Positions 51,511 to 61,036 are shown, counted from the first letter of the stretch. The stretch is DNA of 64,000 nt from SG8-41 sp963802355 (GCA_963802355.1 CAWDIV010000015.1:1054001-1118000); one strand, 5' to 3'. Notes: generated from the letters alone by a model not told the origin. A program made the numbers and translations.

Positions 51511-52773
51511 GTGACCATCACCCGCACGCACCTCGAAGCGGCAACCGAGGCGTTGGGGCTGGTGCTCAAGTTCGACCGGCCGGCGGATTCTGTTCTGCAC
51601 GATTTCTTTCGCGCGCGGCGCGCGCTCGGAGCGCACGACCGCGCATTCGTCGCCGAGTCGGTCTACGGCGTGCTGCGGCGCAAGCGGACTGTCGACCACG
51701 TGGCTCCCGGGGGCGCGCCGCGGCAGATGCTGCTCGCGTATCTTGCGCGCCTGGCAGGCGCCAGCGTGCGAGAGCTTACCCCTTTGCTTCGGCCCGGCGA
51801 GCAGGAATGGCTCGCGCGCGTGAAGGCCGTGCCGCTCGAGGGTCTGACCCTCGCCGTGCGCGCCGAGCTTCCCGACTGGGCGGTCGACCGACTGAAAGAT
51901 AACCTCCAGGAGGCCGATATCCTCGTGCTCGCGCGCGGGTTGAACCAGCCTGCGCCTCTCGATCTGCGGGTGAACACGCTGCGCGCGAAGCGCGAAGCGG
52001 TGTTGCAGGAGCTTGCCGCCGCTGGAATAGAGGCGGCGCCCACACCTCATTCGCCGGTAGGCATACGCGTCAAGGGGAGGCCCGCGATAAATCGCCATAC
52101 GCTCTACACGAGCGGGGCGGTCGAAGTGCAGGACGAAGGCAGCCAGCTGCTTGGCTTCCTGGTCGCGCCGCGCCGGCACGAGCTCGTCGCGGACTTCTGC
52201 GCCGGCGCCGGAGGCAAGAGCCTCATGCTCGGCGCGCTGATGCACTCCCAGGGGCGCATCTACGCCTTCGACACCTCGGCAGCAAGGCTCGCCCGCCTCA
52301 AGCCGCGTCTCAGGCGCTCGGGCTTGTCGAACATCCATCCCCACGTGATTGCGCACGAGCACGACGTGCGCGTGAAACGGCTCGCCGGCAAGATCGACCG
52401 GGTGCTCGTGGACGCACCGTGCAGCGGGCTGGGAACGCTGCGGCGCAATCCGGATCTCAAGTGGCGCCAGTCACCCCAGTCGGTCGAGGAACTGAAGATC
52501 AAGCAGGCGGCGATACTGCGGTCGGCTGCGGCGCTACTTAAACCGGGGGGCCGGATGGTCTACGCCACCTGCAGCATCCTGCCCGAGGAAAACGAAGCGG
52601 TCGTTGCAGACTTTCTCGCGGGGCATCCGCGCTTTCGGCAGTTGAATTGCGGCGAGTTGCTGAAGCGTCAGGATCTGGCGCTGGACACCGGCCAAAACCT
52701 GCGTCTTCTTCCGCACTTGCATGGCACCGACGGTTTTTTTGCGGCGGCGATCGCTTTGGAAGAGACGCGATGA
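51511..52773 (+). CDS. RsmB-family RNA (cytosine-5) methyltransferase
   Basis: A 420-residue SAM-dependent m5C methyltransferase of the RsmB/Sun type: NusB-like N-terminal helical domain (VLHDFFRARRALGAHDRAFVAESVYGVLRR), then the catalytic domain with VQDEGSQLLGFLV, ADFCAGAGGKSLMLG (SAM site), VLVDAPCSGLGTLRRNPDLKW and YATCSILPEENE (the two catalytic Cys). Start GTG 51511; a longer frame from 51340 would translate the repeat DNA. The core domain is closer to short RsmB relatives in purN operons than to the canonical rsmB beside fmt, so the exact target base is uncertain. Confidence 0.88.
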   Translation: MTITRTHLEAATEALGLVLKFDRPADSVLHDFFRARRALGAHDRAFVAESVYGVLRRKRTVDHVAPGGAPRQMLLAYLARLAGASVRELTPLLRPGEQEWLARVKAVPLEGLTLAVRAELPDWAVDRLKDNLQEADILVLARGLNQPAPLDLRVNTLRAKREAVLQELAAAGIEAAPTPHSPVGIRVKGRPAINRHTLYTSGAVEVQDEGSQLLGFLVAPRRHELVADFCAGAGGKSLMLGALMHSQGRIYAFDTSAARLARLKPRLRRSGLSNIHPHVIAHEHDVRVKRLAGKIDRVLVDAPCSGLGTLRRNPDLKWRQSPQSVEELKIKQAAILRSAAALLKPGGRMVYATCSILPEENEAVVADFLAGHPRFRQLNCGELLKRQDLALDTGQNLRLLPHLHGTDGFFAAAIALEETR

Positions 52774-52897
52774 CATTGTCCGCCTCTTGACCTAGGACAA
52801 TTTCTCTTGGATACACGCGTGGTAAGGTAGATAGCAGTCATCGCCTTTTGTTTGTGGATAATTGGTCCGTCGCCCTGTTTCACTGGAGGGAAGTGTC

Positions 52898-53128
52898 ATG
52901 GCTCTCGAGCGGTGGTACGAGTTACGCGTGGCGGGAAGTGCCGGGACGAGTGGGGGCGCCGCGAGCGGCTACGCGGAAGGTATCGCTCTCGCCGAGAACG
53001 GCCGGTTGTGCGCGCTATCCTCCGGTAGTGCGAAGAAATTCGGCTCGGAGCAGGAAGCCATGGAATTCCTTGGGAAGACGACGGTACCCGGGGTCTTCAA
53101 TCTCGAGCCGGTGCGGTGCAATGGATGA
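52898..53128 (+). CDS. Small hypothetical protein
   Basis: A 76-residue protein with start ATG 52898 preceded by GGAGGG. It begins MALERWYELRVAG and has alternating polar/hydrophobic segments that could form a small beta/alpha domain (GIALAENGRLCALSSGSAKKF, EQEAMEFLGKTTVPG). No family recognised. Followed by a REP-like hairpin. Confidence 0.55.
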   Translation: MALERWYELRVAGSAGTSGGAASGYAEGIALAENGRLCALSSGSAKKFGSEQEAMEFLGKTTVPGVFNLEPVRCNG

Positions 53129-53131
53129 GCG

Positions 53132-53172
53132 AAGGTGTCAGGAACCTTAGAGTTTAGGGTTCGTGACACCTT
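53132..53172. repeat. REP-like hairpin, copy 2
   Basis: A 17-bp stem with one mismatch and one G-T pair (53132-53148 with 53156-53172), core GTGTCAGGAACC. Its left half equals that of the hairpin at 153-187. It lies just after the small hypothetical gene. Confidence 0.6.
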
Positions 53173-53173
53173 A

Positions 53174-53280
53174 GCCTTCCGTTCCCGCCCCCCGGTCGCA
53201 CATATAGGAGCGGTGGGGCGGGCCCCTTCCGGTAAGATCTTTCGGGTCCTTCCCGTTCCCCGCCCCGGTCGCACAATGAA
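53174..53280. repeat. GC-rich interspersed hairpin element, copy 2 with extra half copy
   Basis: The full copy 53211-53280 (GGGCCCCTTCCGG, TCTTTCGGGTCCTTCCCG, GGTCGCACAATGAA) matches 24418-24494. It is preceded by a partial copy (53174-53202) that repeats the right half. Between them is a short AT-poor linker. Confidence 0.65.
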
Positions 53281-53306
53281 TCGGTACCACCAGATAGGAA
53301 GGATTG

Positions 53307-55963
53307 CTAAAGCTGCTGGCGCGCTTGATCCCAAGGCTCTGGGCGCCCAAACAGAAAGCCCTGGGCTTCATCGCAGTGCAACAAGCGCAGCAGATTGGCC
53401 TGCTCCTGCGTTTCTACGCCCTCCGCCACCACCTTGAGGCTCAATGCGCGCGCCAGCGATACGATGGTTGAGACGATCGCCATCTGTTCCGCGCGATGGG
53501 CCATCTGCCAGACGAAGGAGCGATCTATTTTCAATGAGTTGACCGGCAGCTTGGCGAGATAGCCCAAAGAGCAATAGCCGGTGCCGAAGTCGTCCAGCGC
53601 AATCTGCATGCCGATCGCCTGGATCGCCTGGAGTTTTTCGATGTTGCCCTCGACGTCTTCCATCAACATCGACTCGGTGATCTCGATATCGATGTGCTGG
53701 AAGCCGTGGGTCCCGGCCAGCGCCGACATGACGTCCTCCACGAACTCCTTGCGACGGAGCTGGATCGCTGAAACGTTGACGGCGATACGCGGGGGCGTCA
53801 AGCCTTCGGCGCGCCATGCTGCATGGTCCTGCGCCGCGCGCCTGAGCGCCCACCGGCCTGCTTCGAGGATCAGCCCCGTGCTCTCGAGGATGGGGATGAA
53901 TTCGCCGGGGGATATGAGCCCCCGCTGAGGGTGCAGCCACCGCATCAGCGCCTCGAAACCGGTGATGGCACCCGTCACGAGGTCTACCCGCGTCTGGTAA
54001 TGCAGCACGAATTGCTCTTCCAGCACCGCGCGTCGAAGGTCGTTTTCAAGCTTCAACTGCTCGGCGACCCGCGCGTTCATCTGCGGGGCGTAGAACAGGT
54101 AGCGGTGCCCGGTGCGCCTGGCGTCCTTGTGCGCCGCTTCCGCGTTCTTGAGCAGGCCGTCGGCGTCAGCACCATCAGCCGGATAAACGGCCACGCCCGC
54201 GCGGGACGCGATGCGCAGCTCGCTGCCGCCCACCTCGAACGGCCGCCCGGCGGCGTCCGTCAGGACCTGGTCGAGCATGCGTACGATGTCTCCCGTTTCG
54301 CTCGGCGTGTCCGCTCGCAACCGCGAAATAGTCCCCGCCGATGTGCGCGAGCACGTCGGTATCCTCCAGCGCGCCTCTCAGCCGCTGCGAGAACTCCCTC
54401 AGCAGGTCGTCGCCGGACTTTCGCCCGAGCGTCTCGTTGATCTGCCTGAAACGCTCGATGTCGAGCATCAGCACCGAAAAGATCTTCTGCTCGCGCCGCG
54501 CCGCGCTCACCCGCTGCTCGAGCCGGTCAAGGAACAGCGTGCGGTTGGGCAGACCGGTCAACACGTCGTAGTACGCAAGATAATTGAGTTTCTCTTCCTT
54601 GGCGATGTGGTCGAGCGCGAACGAGATGTCGTCCGCGAGTCCGGTCAGCAGCTTCATCTCCTCGTCGTCGAAGAAATTCGCTTCCTTGGCGAAGAGCGAC
54701 AGATTCCCCACCACCGTTTCTCCCACGAGCAATGGGAGTGTGACGACCGAGCGATAGCCGCGGCGTATGGCTTCCTTCCTGCGCTCGCCGCTCTGGGTAG
54801 GTTCGGTGAGCAGATCATTGCTGTACACGGCGCGCGTTTCCCTGACCGCGCGCGCGGCCACGCCTTCGCCCAGGGACGCATCGGCCCGAGCCGTGTTCCG
54901 GCTATGCGCGAGGAACGATTCCGCTTCAACGCCGGCCCACGCAACAGGAATAAGTTCGAGGGTTTCTGGATTCAAGATGCCGATCCAGGCTATCCCGAAA
55001 CCTCCATGCTCGACGGCGATGTTACAGGCCTCCTCGAACAGCATCTGCCGGTCGTCGATGCGCACGATCGCGGAGTTGATTCCGGAAAGCACGGCGTGGA
55101 TCCGGCTCAAGCGACGGATCCGTTGCTCCTGCAGCTTGAGCTCCGTCACGTCGCGCGCGAGCCCATCTATGCGCAGCAACTCGCCCTTGTCGCTTGCGAT
55201 CACCCTGCCGCGATCGTGTATCCACCGCACCTCGCCGTCGGACAGCACTACGCGGTAGGTGGAATCCAGCAGCCGTGTCGAAAGCGATCCACGCCGGTCT
55301 CGCTCCACGCGCTCCCGGTCCTCGGGATGGACCAGGTCCATCCATCCGGTGGGGTTCGCGATGAGGCTGGTAAGCGGCCGGCGGTAGATCCCGCTCGCAG
55401 CCCGGGCTGACGTAGAGCAGCCGGCGGTCGCGCAGCGAATAGGACCAGACGACATCGGGCAGCGAAGACACGATGTTGTCGAGCCGGCTGCGGGTTTCTT
55501 CGAGCTCCTGCTCGATCTTGCGGCGCGCCGCGCGCTCCTCTTCCTCCCGCAGCGCGCGCTGGATGACCGGAACGAGCCGGTTCAACCGGTCCTTCAGGAC
55601 ATAATCGGTCGCCCCGCGTTTCATAGCTTCCACCGCGCGGTCCTCGCCGATCGTGCCGGAAACGAACACGAACGGGACGTGCGGGAATTTCGCGCGCGCC
55701 AGATCGAGCGCCGTCAGGCCGTCGAACGCCGAGGGCATGCTGAAATCGGACAGGATGAGATCGGGTTCGAATTCCTGCAGCGCGCGCTCGAAATCCCCGC
55801 GCGTCTCGACGCACCGCGCGGTAAATTTCAGCCCGGCGCGGCGCAGCTCGCGCTGGCACAGCTCGGCATCAGCCGGCACGTCCTCGACGATCAGGATGCG
55901 CAGGCTCTTGCCGTTCGCGTGACCGCTCAGGTCCAACTCATCCGCTCCCGTCGTGTCGTGCAT
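53307..55963 (-). CDS. REC-PAS-GAF-GGDEF-EAL protein, GGDEF degenerate, frameshifted
   Basis: Domain order from the start: REC (ILIVEDVPADAELCQREL, acceptor in LILSDFSMPS), PAS (SLPDVVWSYSLRDRRLLYV ... WMDLVHPEDRERVERD), GAF (NIAVEHGGFGIAWIGIL ... DDEEMKLLTGLADDISFAL), GGDEF-like and EAL. The GGDEF signature reads GGDYF, so cyclase activity is unlikely. The EAL site is complete (FEALMRWLH, NVSAIQL, EITES, DDFGTGYCS, KIDRSF, AEGVET), so a phosphodiesterase is likely. Two breaks (about 55390 and 54300). Overlap with the upstream single REC gene could be TTGA-coupled (TTG 55975) or start at ATG 55963. Likely output of the kinase cluster upstream. Confidence 0.82.
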
Positions 55964-55971
55964 GCCTACGC

Positions 55972-56415
55972 TCAACCGGTCGGAGTCCGGTTGATCGCCA
56001 GCCAGTAGTAGCCGGCCTGCCGGGCGAAATCGGCGAGAGCGTTGAAATCGACCGGTTTGACCACGTAGCTGTTGACTCCCAGGTCGTAGCTCTTCGCCAG
56101 GTCTCTTTCCTCCTGCGAAGAGGTCATGATGACCACGGGAATGCGCCGCGTGCGCTCGTCCGCCTTGACCGTTTTCAATACCTCGATGCCGTCCACTTTT
56201 GGCATCTTGAGATCGAGCAGGACGAGCCGCGGGACGGTGTCGGGCCGGTTCGAGTAATCCCCGTGCCGGAACAGGTAGTCGAGCGCCTGCTGTCCGTCCT
56301 TCACCCAGAGCAGCTTGTTGGCAAGCCCTCCGTCCTTGAGCGCGCGCACGGTCAGCTCCGCGTCGAGCGCGTTGTCCTCGACCAATAGAATCTCGACCTC
56401 CTCAAACTGTTCCAT
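55972..56415 (-). CDS. Single-domain response regulator
   Basis: A 147-residue REC protein of the Rcp1/CheY-like group: ILLVEDNALDAELTVRALKD (acidic pocket), LVLLDLKMPKVDGIEVL (phospho-acceptor Asp), PVVIMTSSQEERD (Thr/Ser switch), SYVVKPVDF (Lys). No output domain, so it acts by protein contact, probably as the receiver of the kinase encoded just upstream, with which it overlaps by 14 bases. Confidence 0.92.
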   Translation of the reverse strand: MEQFEEVEILLVEDNALDAELTVRALKDGGLANKLLWVKDGQQALDYLFRHGDYSNRPDTVPRLVLLDLKMPKVDGIEVLKTVKADERTRRIPVVIMTSSQEERDLAKSYDLGVNSYVVKPVDFNALADFARQAGYYWLAINRTPTG

Positions 56416-57923
56416 GGGGCTGCTCCTTCGGTAGCGTGAAATAAAAAGTCGCGCCTTCGTCCGGTTTCCCGTCGGCCCATACCCGCCCGCCGTGGCGGGT
56501 CACGATGCGTTCCACCAGCGCGAGTCCAACGCCGGTGCCGGGAAAGTCGCTGGAATTGTGCAGGCGCTCGAACACGCCGAACAGTTTCGACCGGTAGCGT
56601 GGATCGAATCCCGCACCGTTGTCGCGAACGAAGTAGACGTGTTCTCGGTCGTCGCTGATCGCACTCACCTCGATTACCGGCTGCTCGCGCTTCGAGCTGA
56701 ATTTCACCGCGTTCGCGAGCAGGTTGATCCATACCTGCCCGAGCAGCACACGGTCGCCCGCGGCCCGCGGCAATGCCCCGAGGTGGAGCTCGGCCCTCGG
56801 GGCCGCGCCGTATCCGTCCAGGTTCTGGAACGTCGCGCGCGCGAGCCCGGTCATGTCGATCTCGCTCATCTGAATCGCCTTGCGACCCAGCCGGGAAAAC
56901 GCGAGCAGGTCGTCGATCAGCAGCCCCATGCGATGCGCTTCCTCCTGGATGACGCCGAGCTTTCGCCGCGCCTCCGCGTCGAGCTGCGCGGCGTGGTCTT
57001 CCGTCATCAGCCGGGAAAACCCGAGAACGGCGCGCACCGGCGCGCGCAGATCGTGCGAAACCGAGTAACTGAAGCTTTCGAGTTCCTTGTTGGCCGCCTC
57101 GAGCTGCGCGGTGCGCTCGGCGACGCGGCTTTCCAGCTCCGTATTGAGCCGCCGCAGCTCCTCGTCCGCGTGCCGCCTTTCGGCCATTTCGCGCGCGAGC
57201 GACTGGTTCGAGGCTTCCAGGGCTTCCGCCCTCCGGCCGATTTCGCCGAGCATGTCGTTGAACGCGTCTACCAGCTCTCCGATCTCGTCTTTCGACATCT
57301 TGGTGGCCCGCAGCGAAAAATCTCTGCGTTCCATCACCTGACGGGCCACTGCCGCCATGGCCAGAATCGGCGCGGTCAGGGACCTCTGCAGCCAGGCCGA
57401 GATCAGCAACGCTACGATCAGGCTCAATGCCGCCACGGCGCCGAATATTCCCAGATAATCCAGCAGCCGACCCATCGGTTTGTAATCCGCCTTGAGGTAC
57501 ACCGTCCCGAGTATTTCGTTGTTCTCGACGATGCGCTGGAAGAACACCAGGTCATTCCCCTCGATCCGCGACCCGTCCGCCTCCGGCAAGCGGGGCCACG
57601 CCGGCTCCCGTCCATCCGACCCGCGCGTAGCCGGCGAACAGCTTCCCCCTTGCGTTGTAGATCGCGGCGAAAGCGATCATGGGCTTCGCTTTGAGCAGCA
57701 ACAGATTCTCACGGGCTGCCTTGGCGTCGTCGAAGGCGAGCGCCGCCGCGCTGGCGCGGCCGAGTATGTCCGCCTGGGTGACGAGATCGTTGATGCTCGC
57801 CTCTCGATAGGCACGCAGGTCGTAGGTCACCAGCGCGGCCCCCGCGACGATCAACGCCGCCAGTGCCGTCGCCACCGCGACGAGCGCCACCTTATGGCGT
57901 ATGGAGCGCACGGTTCGCAGCAT
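56402..57923 (-). CDS. CHASE8-HAMP sensor histidine kinase, one frameshift
   Basis: Start ATG 57923, overlapping the stop of yfiR by one base (TGATG). First frame: membrane helix (ALVAVATALAALIVAGAALV) and a CHASE8-like periplasmic domain (INDLVTQADILGRASAAALAF, DDAKAARENLLLLKAKPMI). At about 57590 the frame changes, then second membrane helix, HAMP (RSLTAPILAMAAVARQVMER), coiled coil, HisKA (SYSVSHDLRAPVRAVLG) and HATPase (NLLANAVKFSS, DNGAGFDPRY, GTGVGLALVERIV). The break lies in the periplasmic domain and is probably an error. CHASE8 is the domain that YfiR partners carry. Confidence 0.86.
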
Positions 57924-58507
57924 CAGGGCGTCCCCGTGTGCACTTGCTGGGCGACTGCGAGCAGCCGCGAGGAGAGCTTGAGCTTGCTCTTCTCCGCCGA
58001 ATCCAGCGCCACTTCGAACCGCACGCGCCGATCGGCCATCACGAAGTTGATCACGCTCCCCTGCGCCAGCGCCCCATCCGACTCGGTAACCGTCAGCACC
58101 GAATGCGGCCGAGTGCTCTGCACCCACTGATTGAGCCGCGCGCTTTCGGCTTTTCCGACGAACAGGATATGGACACCGGCCAGCGACTCACCGGCTTTGA
58201 CGCGCTTCACCGTCACGGTCCGGCTTTCCACCGTGCGGCCGCTTGTGGCCTGAACGAGTTCCGCGGCGATGGCGTCGGCGCCCGCCACCGCGATCGTCAA
58301 CGGTGTATCCGGCCGCGCGAAGGATGTCGACGGCCAGTCCACGTAACCAGCGAACTTGTACAGAAATGCTGCCTTGACCTGGTTCTCGAGGGTGCTGGGC
58401 TCTTCGGCGGTGCGAGCGTTCCATGTCGCACAGACGATGCCACCGGCAACGAACGCCGCGAGCAGAACGCGGCGCAACATACGACTCGGTTCAGCCCGTA
58501 TGCTCAT
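57923..58507 (-). CDS. YfiR family periplasmic protein
   Basis: YfiR is a periplasmic protein that in Pseudomonas restrains the CHASE8 diguanylate cyclase YfiN. This 194-residue relative has a signal peptide (MLRRVLLAAFVAGGIVCATW) and the domain core (VKAAFLYKFAGYVDWPSTSF, LTIAVAGADAIAAELVQA, HILFVGKAESARLNQWV, GSVINFVMADRRVRFEV). Start at ATG 58507, which overlaps the stop of the TonB receptor remnant by four bases (ATGA). It is followed at once by a CHASE8 histidine kinase, which it may control. Confidence 0.9.
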   Translation of the reverse strand: MSIRAEPSRMLRRVLLAAFVAGGIVCATWNARTAEEPSTLENQVKAAFLYKFAGYVDWPSTSFARPDTPLTIAVAGADAIAAELVQATSGRTVESRTVTVKRVKAGESLAGVHILFVGKAESARLNQWVQSTRPHSVLTVTESDGALAQGSVINFVMADRRVRFEVALDSAEKSKLKLSSRLLAVAQQVHTGTP

Positions 58508-58794
58508 ATGTGCCACTGCAGCTTGACGAACAGCGAGCGCTCGAACTCGCTGCGCCCCGGTGCTGCATTGAATTCCGGATGCGAGGGATCGAGAAGGTTT
58601 TGCAGCGTGAGGGACACCTCCAGGTCGTGGCTCACCTTCCAGCCCCAGCGCGCATCGACTGCCGTGTAGCCCGGGAGCATCGGCTGGGGCAGCGAGCCGA
58701 CGCGCCGGACCAGTTGCTCGAGGCTAAGATCGGTGAGATCGGCCACCCGCGCCGGGGCCGCGTATCCCGGCGCGCACGCGAGTGCGACCAGCAC
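58504..58794 (-). pseudogene. TonB-dependent receptor with most of the middle deleted
   Basis: A 96-residue frame that joins the beginning of a TonB-dependent receptor (signal peptide and ADLTDLSLEQLV, the usual start of the mature protein) in frame to the very end of one (MLPGYTAVDARWGWKV, VSLTLQNLLDPSHPEF, SLFVKLQWHI). The plug and nearly the whole barrel, normally about 600 residues, are absent. The remaining C-terminal strands cannot form a channel. It keeps the ATGA overlap with yfiR, so a complete receptor-YfiR-kinase operon once stood here. Confidence 0.75.
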
Positions 58795-58815
58795 CCCGTA
58801 ATGTCCCTGAGGCCA

Positions 58816-61008
58816 CTAATTGTCAGATGCCGTCTCTTTCGGCAATGAGACATAGAACGTTGCGCCCCCGTCCAGCTTGCTCTCGGCCCAGACCCGGCCG
58901 CCGTGGCGGACGACGATCCGCTGCACGATGGCAAGCCCGACACCGGTGCCGGGGAACTGTTCCTCCGAGTGCAGGCGCTGAAACACGCCGAACAATTTCG
59001 ACTGATAACGCGGATCGAATCCCGCACCGTTGTCGCGGACGAAATAAACGTGCTCCTTGTCGTCGGCGATCGCGCTTACCTCCACCACCGGATGCTCCCG
59101 TTTCGAGCTGAATTTGATTGCGTTCGACAGCAGGTTCGTCCAGACCTGACCGAGCAGAATCCGATCGCCCTTCGTCCTGGGCAGTGCGCCGAGGCGGAAG
59201 TCGGTTTGCGGGCCTTCATGGAGCCCGCTCAGCCCTTCAAAGGCGGCTCGCGCCAGTTGGGCCATATCAAGATCGGTCATCTGCATCGTCCGGCGTCCCA
59301 GTCGTGAAAATGCGAGCAGCTCGTCGATGAGCACCCCCATGCGCTGCGCTTCACTCTGGATGACGTCGATCTTTCTGCGCGCTTCCGCATCGAGCTGTTT
59401 GGCGTGGTCTTCCATCAGCAGCAGCTTGGAGAAGCCGATGACGGCCCGCACTGGCGCGCGCAGATCGTGGGAGACCGAATAGCTGAAACCTTCGAGCTCG
59501 TTGTTGGCCGCTTGCAGGTCCCTGTTGCTCTTTTTGAGAGCCTCTTCGGCGTCATCGCGGGCGGTGATGTCGCGGAGTATCGCGGTAAAGAACATTCCCC
59601 TGGCGGTGGTCCAGTGCGCGACCGTTACCTCCATCGGGAATTCGGTCCCGTGTTTGCGCCTCCCGACCAGCTTGTTTGTCTTTCCGAACATGCGTGCCTG
59701 ACCCGTCGCGAGAAATCGCTTGAGTTCCGCCTGGTGCGCAGCGCGAAACCGCTCGGGCATCAGCAAAGTTAACGGTCGGCCCAGCGCCTCCTGCGCCGGG
59801 TAGCCCAGAATCCGCTCCGCTGCTCGATTGAAATAAACGATATTGCCGTGCGCGTCCGCCGAGACGATGGCGTCGTTCGCCGTTTCGGTCACGGCCCGAA
59901 ATTGCTCGCGGCTTTCCTCGATCTCGCGGTTGCTCGCCTCGAGCTGAGCCGTTCGCTCGACCACTCTGCGCTCCAGCTCGGCGCTAAGGCGCCGGTCCTC
60001 CGCGGCGCGGCTGCGCTCGACCACGATACGCGACGCCAGGTACGCGCCCAGGACGAGGAACAGGAAGACCAGACCATACCCAAACAGCAAGCGCATGAGC
60101 TGCTGGTTCCTTGCCGCAAACGCGGTGCGCGTGGGCTGCTGCACGATGATGCCCCATCCAAACTTCGGGATCGCGGCGTAAGCGGAGACCGCTTCTTCTC
60201 TTGCGCCGGGAACCGGCGCGATCGCTATGCCGTGCTCTCCGCGCAATACACTGCGCGCCACCGGCACCTGCGAAAAGTCGACGATTTCCTCCTGGGGCGG
60301 GAAGCCCGGATGGAAAACGACCCGCCCCTTCTGGTCGATGATGTAGACGATTCCTTCGGGACCGACCTCGACTGTTTTGGCCCACTCGAAATACGAGTCG
60401 AGCCGTGTCTGCAACAACAGTATCCCTGCCACGGCGCCATCTTCCCTTCGAATCGGGGCGGCGACCGCGAAGACGTTGGCCGATGGCGTGGCGGATCTCC
60501 GATACACCGCGGATACATAGGGCTTCCATTCCCGGCTGACGCCCTGATACCACTCCTGGTCGGCAAAACTCGTCCCCCTCGATTCGGGGCGTTCCGGAAT
60601 GTCGGCCATGACCGTTCCTGCGGTATCGAGCACGACCAGGCGGTCGATAAACGGAAAGTCGCGCGGAATCGCACGCAGTATCCCGATGGCCTCGACCCAC
60701 TGTCTCTCGGCAATGAGCTGCCGGAAACGCACCCGAGTCGCCAGAGAAACCGAGACATCGATCAAGCGCTCCAGTTTCTCCGTCAGAGTGACCGCCGCGA
60801 GATGCGCGACGGCGGCCCTGCGCGACATCGCGGCGTCGGTGAGATCGCGGTCGATCGCATGGTAGCTTTGCGCTCCCAGCGCGATGATCGACGAGACAGC
60901 CAGACACAACACTATCGCGTATCTCCAGCGCGTGCGCGCGTCACGCGCGCGCGCGTGCGCCTCGCTATCGCGGTTCGGCAAGTCGAGCGGGACGGTCGCA
61001 CGCGTCAT
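58816..61008 (-). CDS. dCache-PAS sensor histidine kinase
   Basis: A 730-residue kinase. Start ATG 61008 preceded by AAGGGAAA; longer frames run into the gene upstream. Order: membrane helix (YAIVLCLAVSSIIALGAQ), large periplasmic dCache-type domain (RLVVLDTAGTVMADIPERP, SFADQEWYQGVS, EGIVYIIDQKGRVVFHPGF), second helix (LLFGYGLVFLFLVLGAYLAS), coiled coil, PAS (FRAVTETANDAIVSADAHG ... GRPLTLLMPERF), HisKA (SYSVSHDLRAPVRAVIG) and HATPase (NLLSNAIKFSS, DNGAGFDPRYQSK). Its HisKA/HATPase part closely resembles the kinase at 56402-57923, so one was copied from the other. Second of a two-kinase operon. Confidence 0.92.
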   Translation of the reverse strand: MTRATVPLDLPNRDSEAHARARDARTRWRYAIVLCLAVSSIIALGAQSYHAIDRDLTDAAMSRRAAVAHLAAVTLTEKLERLIDVSVSLATRVRFRQLIAERQWVEAIGILRAIPRDFPFIDRLVVLDTAGTVMADIPERPESRGTSFADQEWYQGVSREWKPYVSAVYRRSATPSANVFAVAAPIRREDGAVAGILLLQTRLDSYFEWAKTVEVGPEGIVYIIDQKGRVVFHPGFPPQEEIVDFSQVPVARSVLRGEHGIAIAPVPGAREEAVSAYAAIPKFGWGIIVQQPTRTAFAARNQQLMRLLFGYGLVFLFLVLGAYLASRIVVERSRAAEDRRLSAELERRVVERTAQLEASNREIEESREQFRAVTETANDAIVSADAHGNIVYFNRAAERILGYPAQEALGRPLTLLMPERFRAAHQAELKRFLATGQARMFGKTNKLVGRRKHGTEFPMEVTVAHWTTARGMFFTAILRDITARDDAEEALKKSNRDLQAANNELEGFSYSVSHDLRAPVRAVIGFSKLLLMEDHAKQLDAEARRKIDVIQSEAQRMGVLIDELLAFSRLGRRTMQMTDLDMAQLARAAFEGLSGLHEGPQTDFRLGALPRTKGDRILLGQVWTNLLSNAIKFSSKREHPVVEVSAIADDKEHVYFVRDNGAGFDPRYQSKLFGVFQRLHSEEQFPGTGVGLAIVQRIVVRHGGRVWAESKLDGGATFYVSLPKETASDN

Positions 61009-61036
61009 TACATTTCCCTTCCCGAACGGGGCCATG

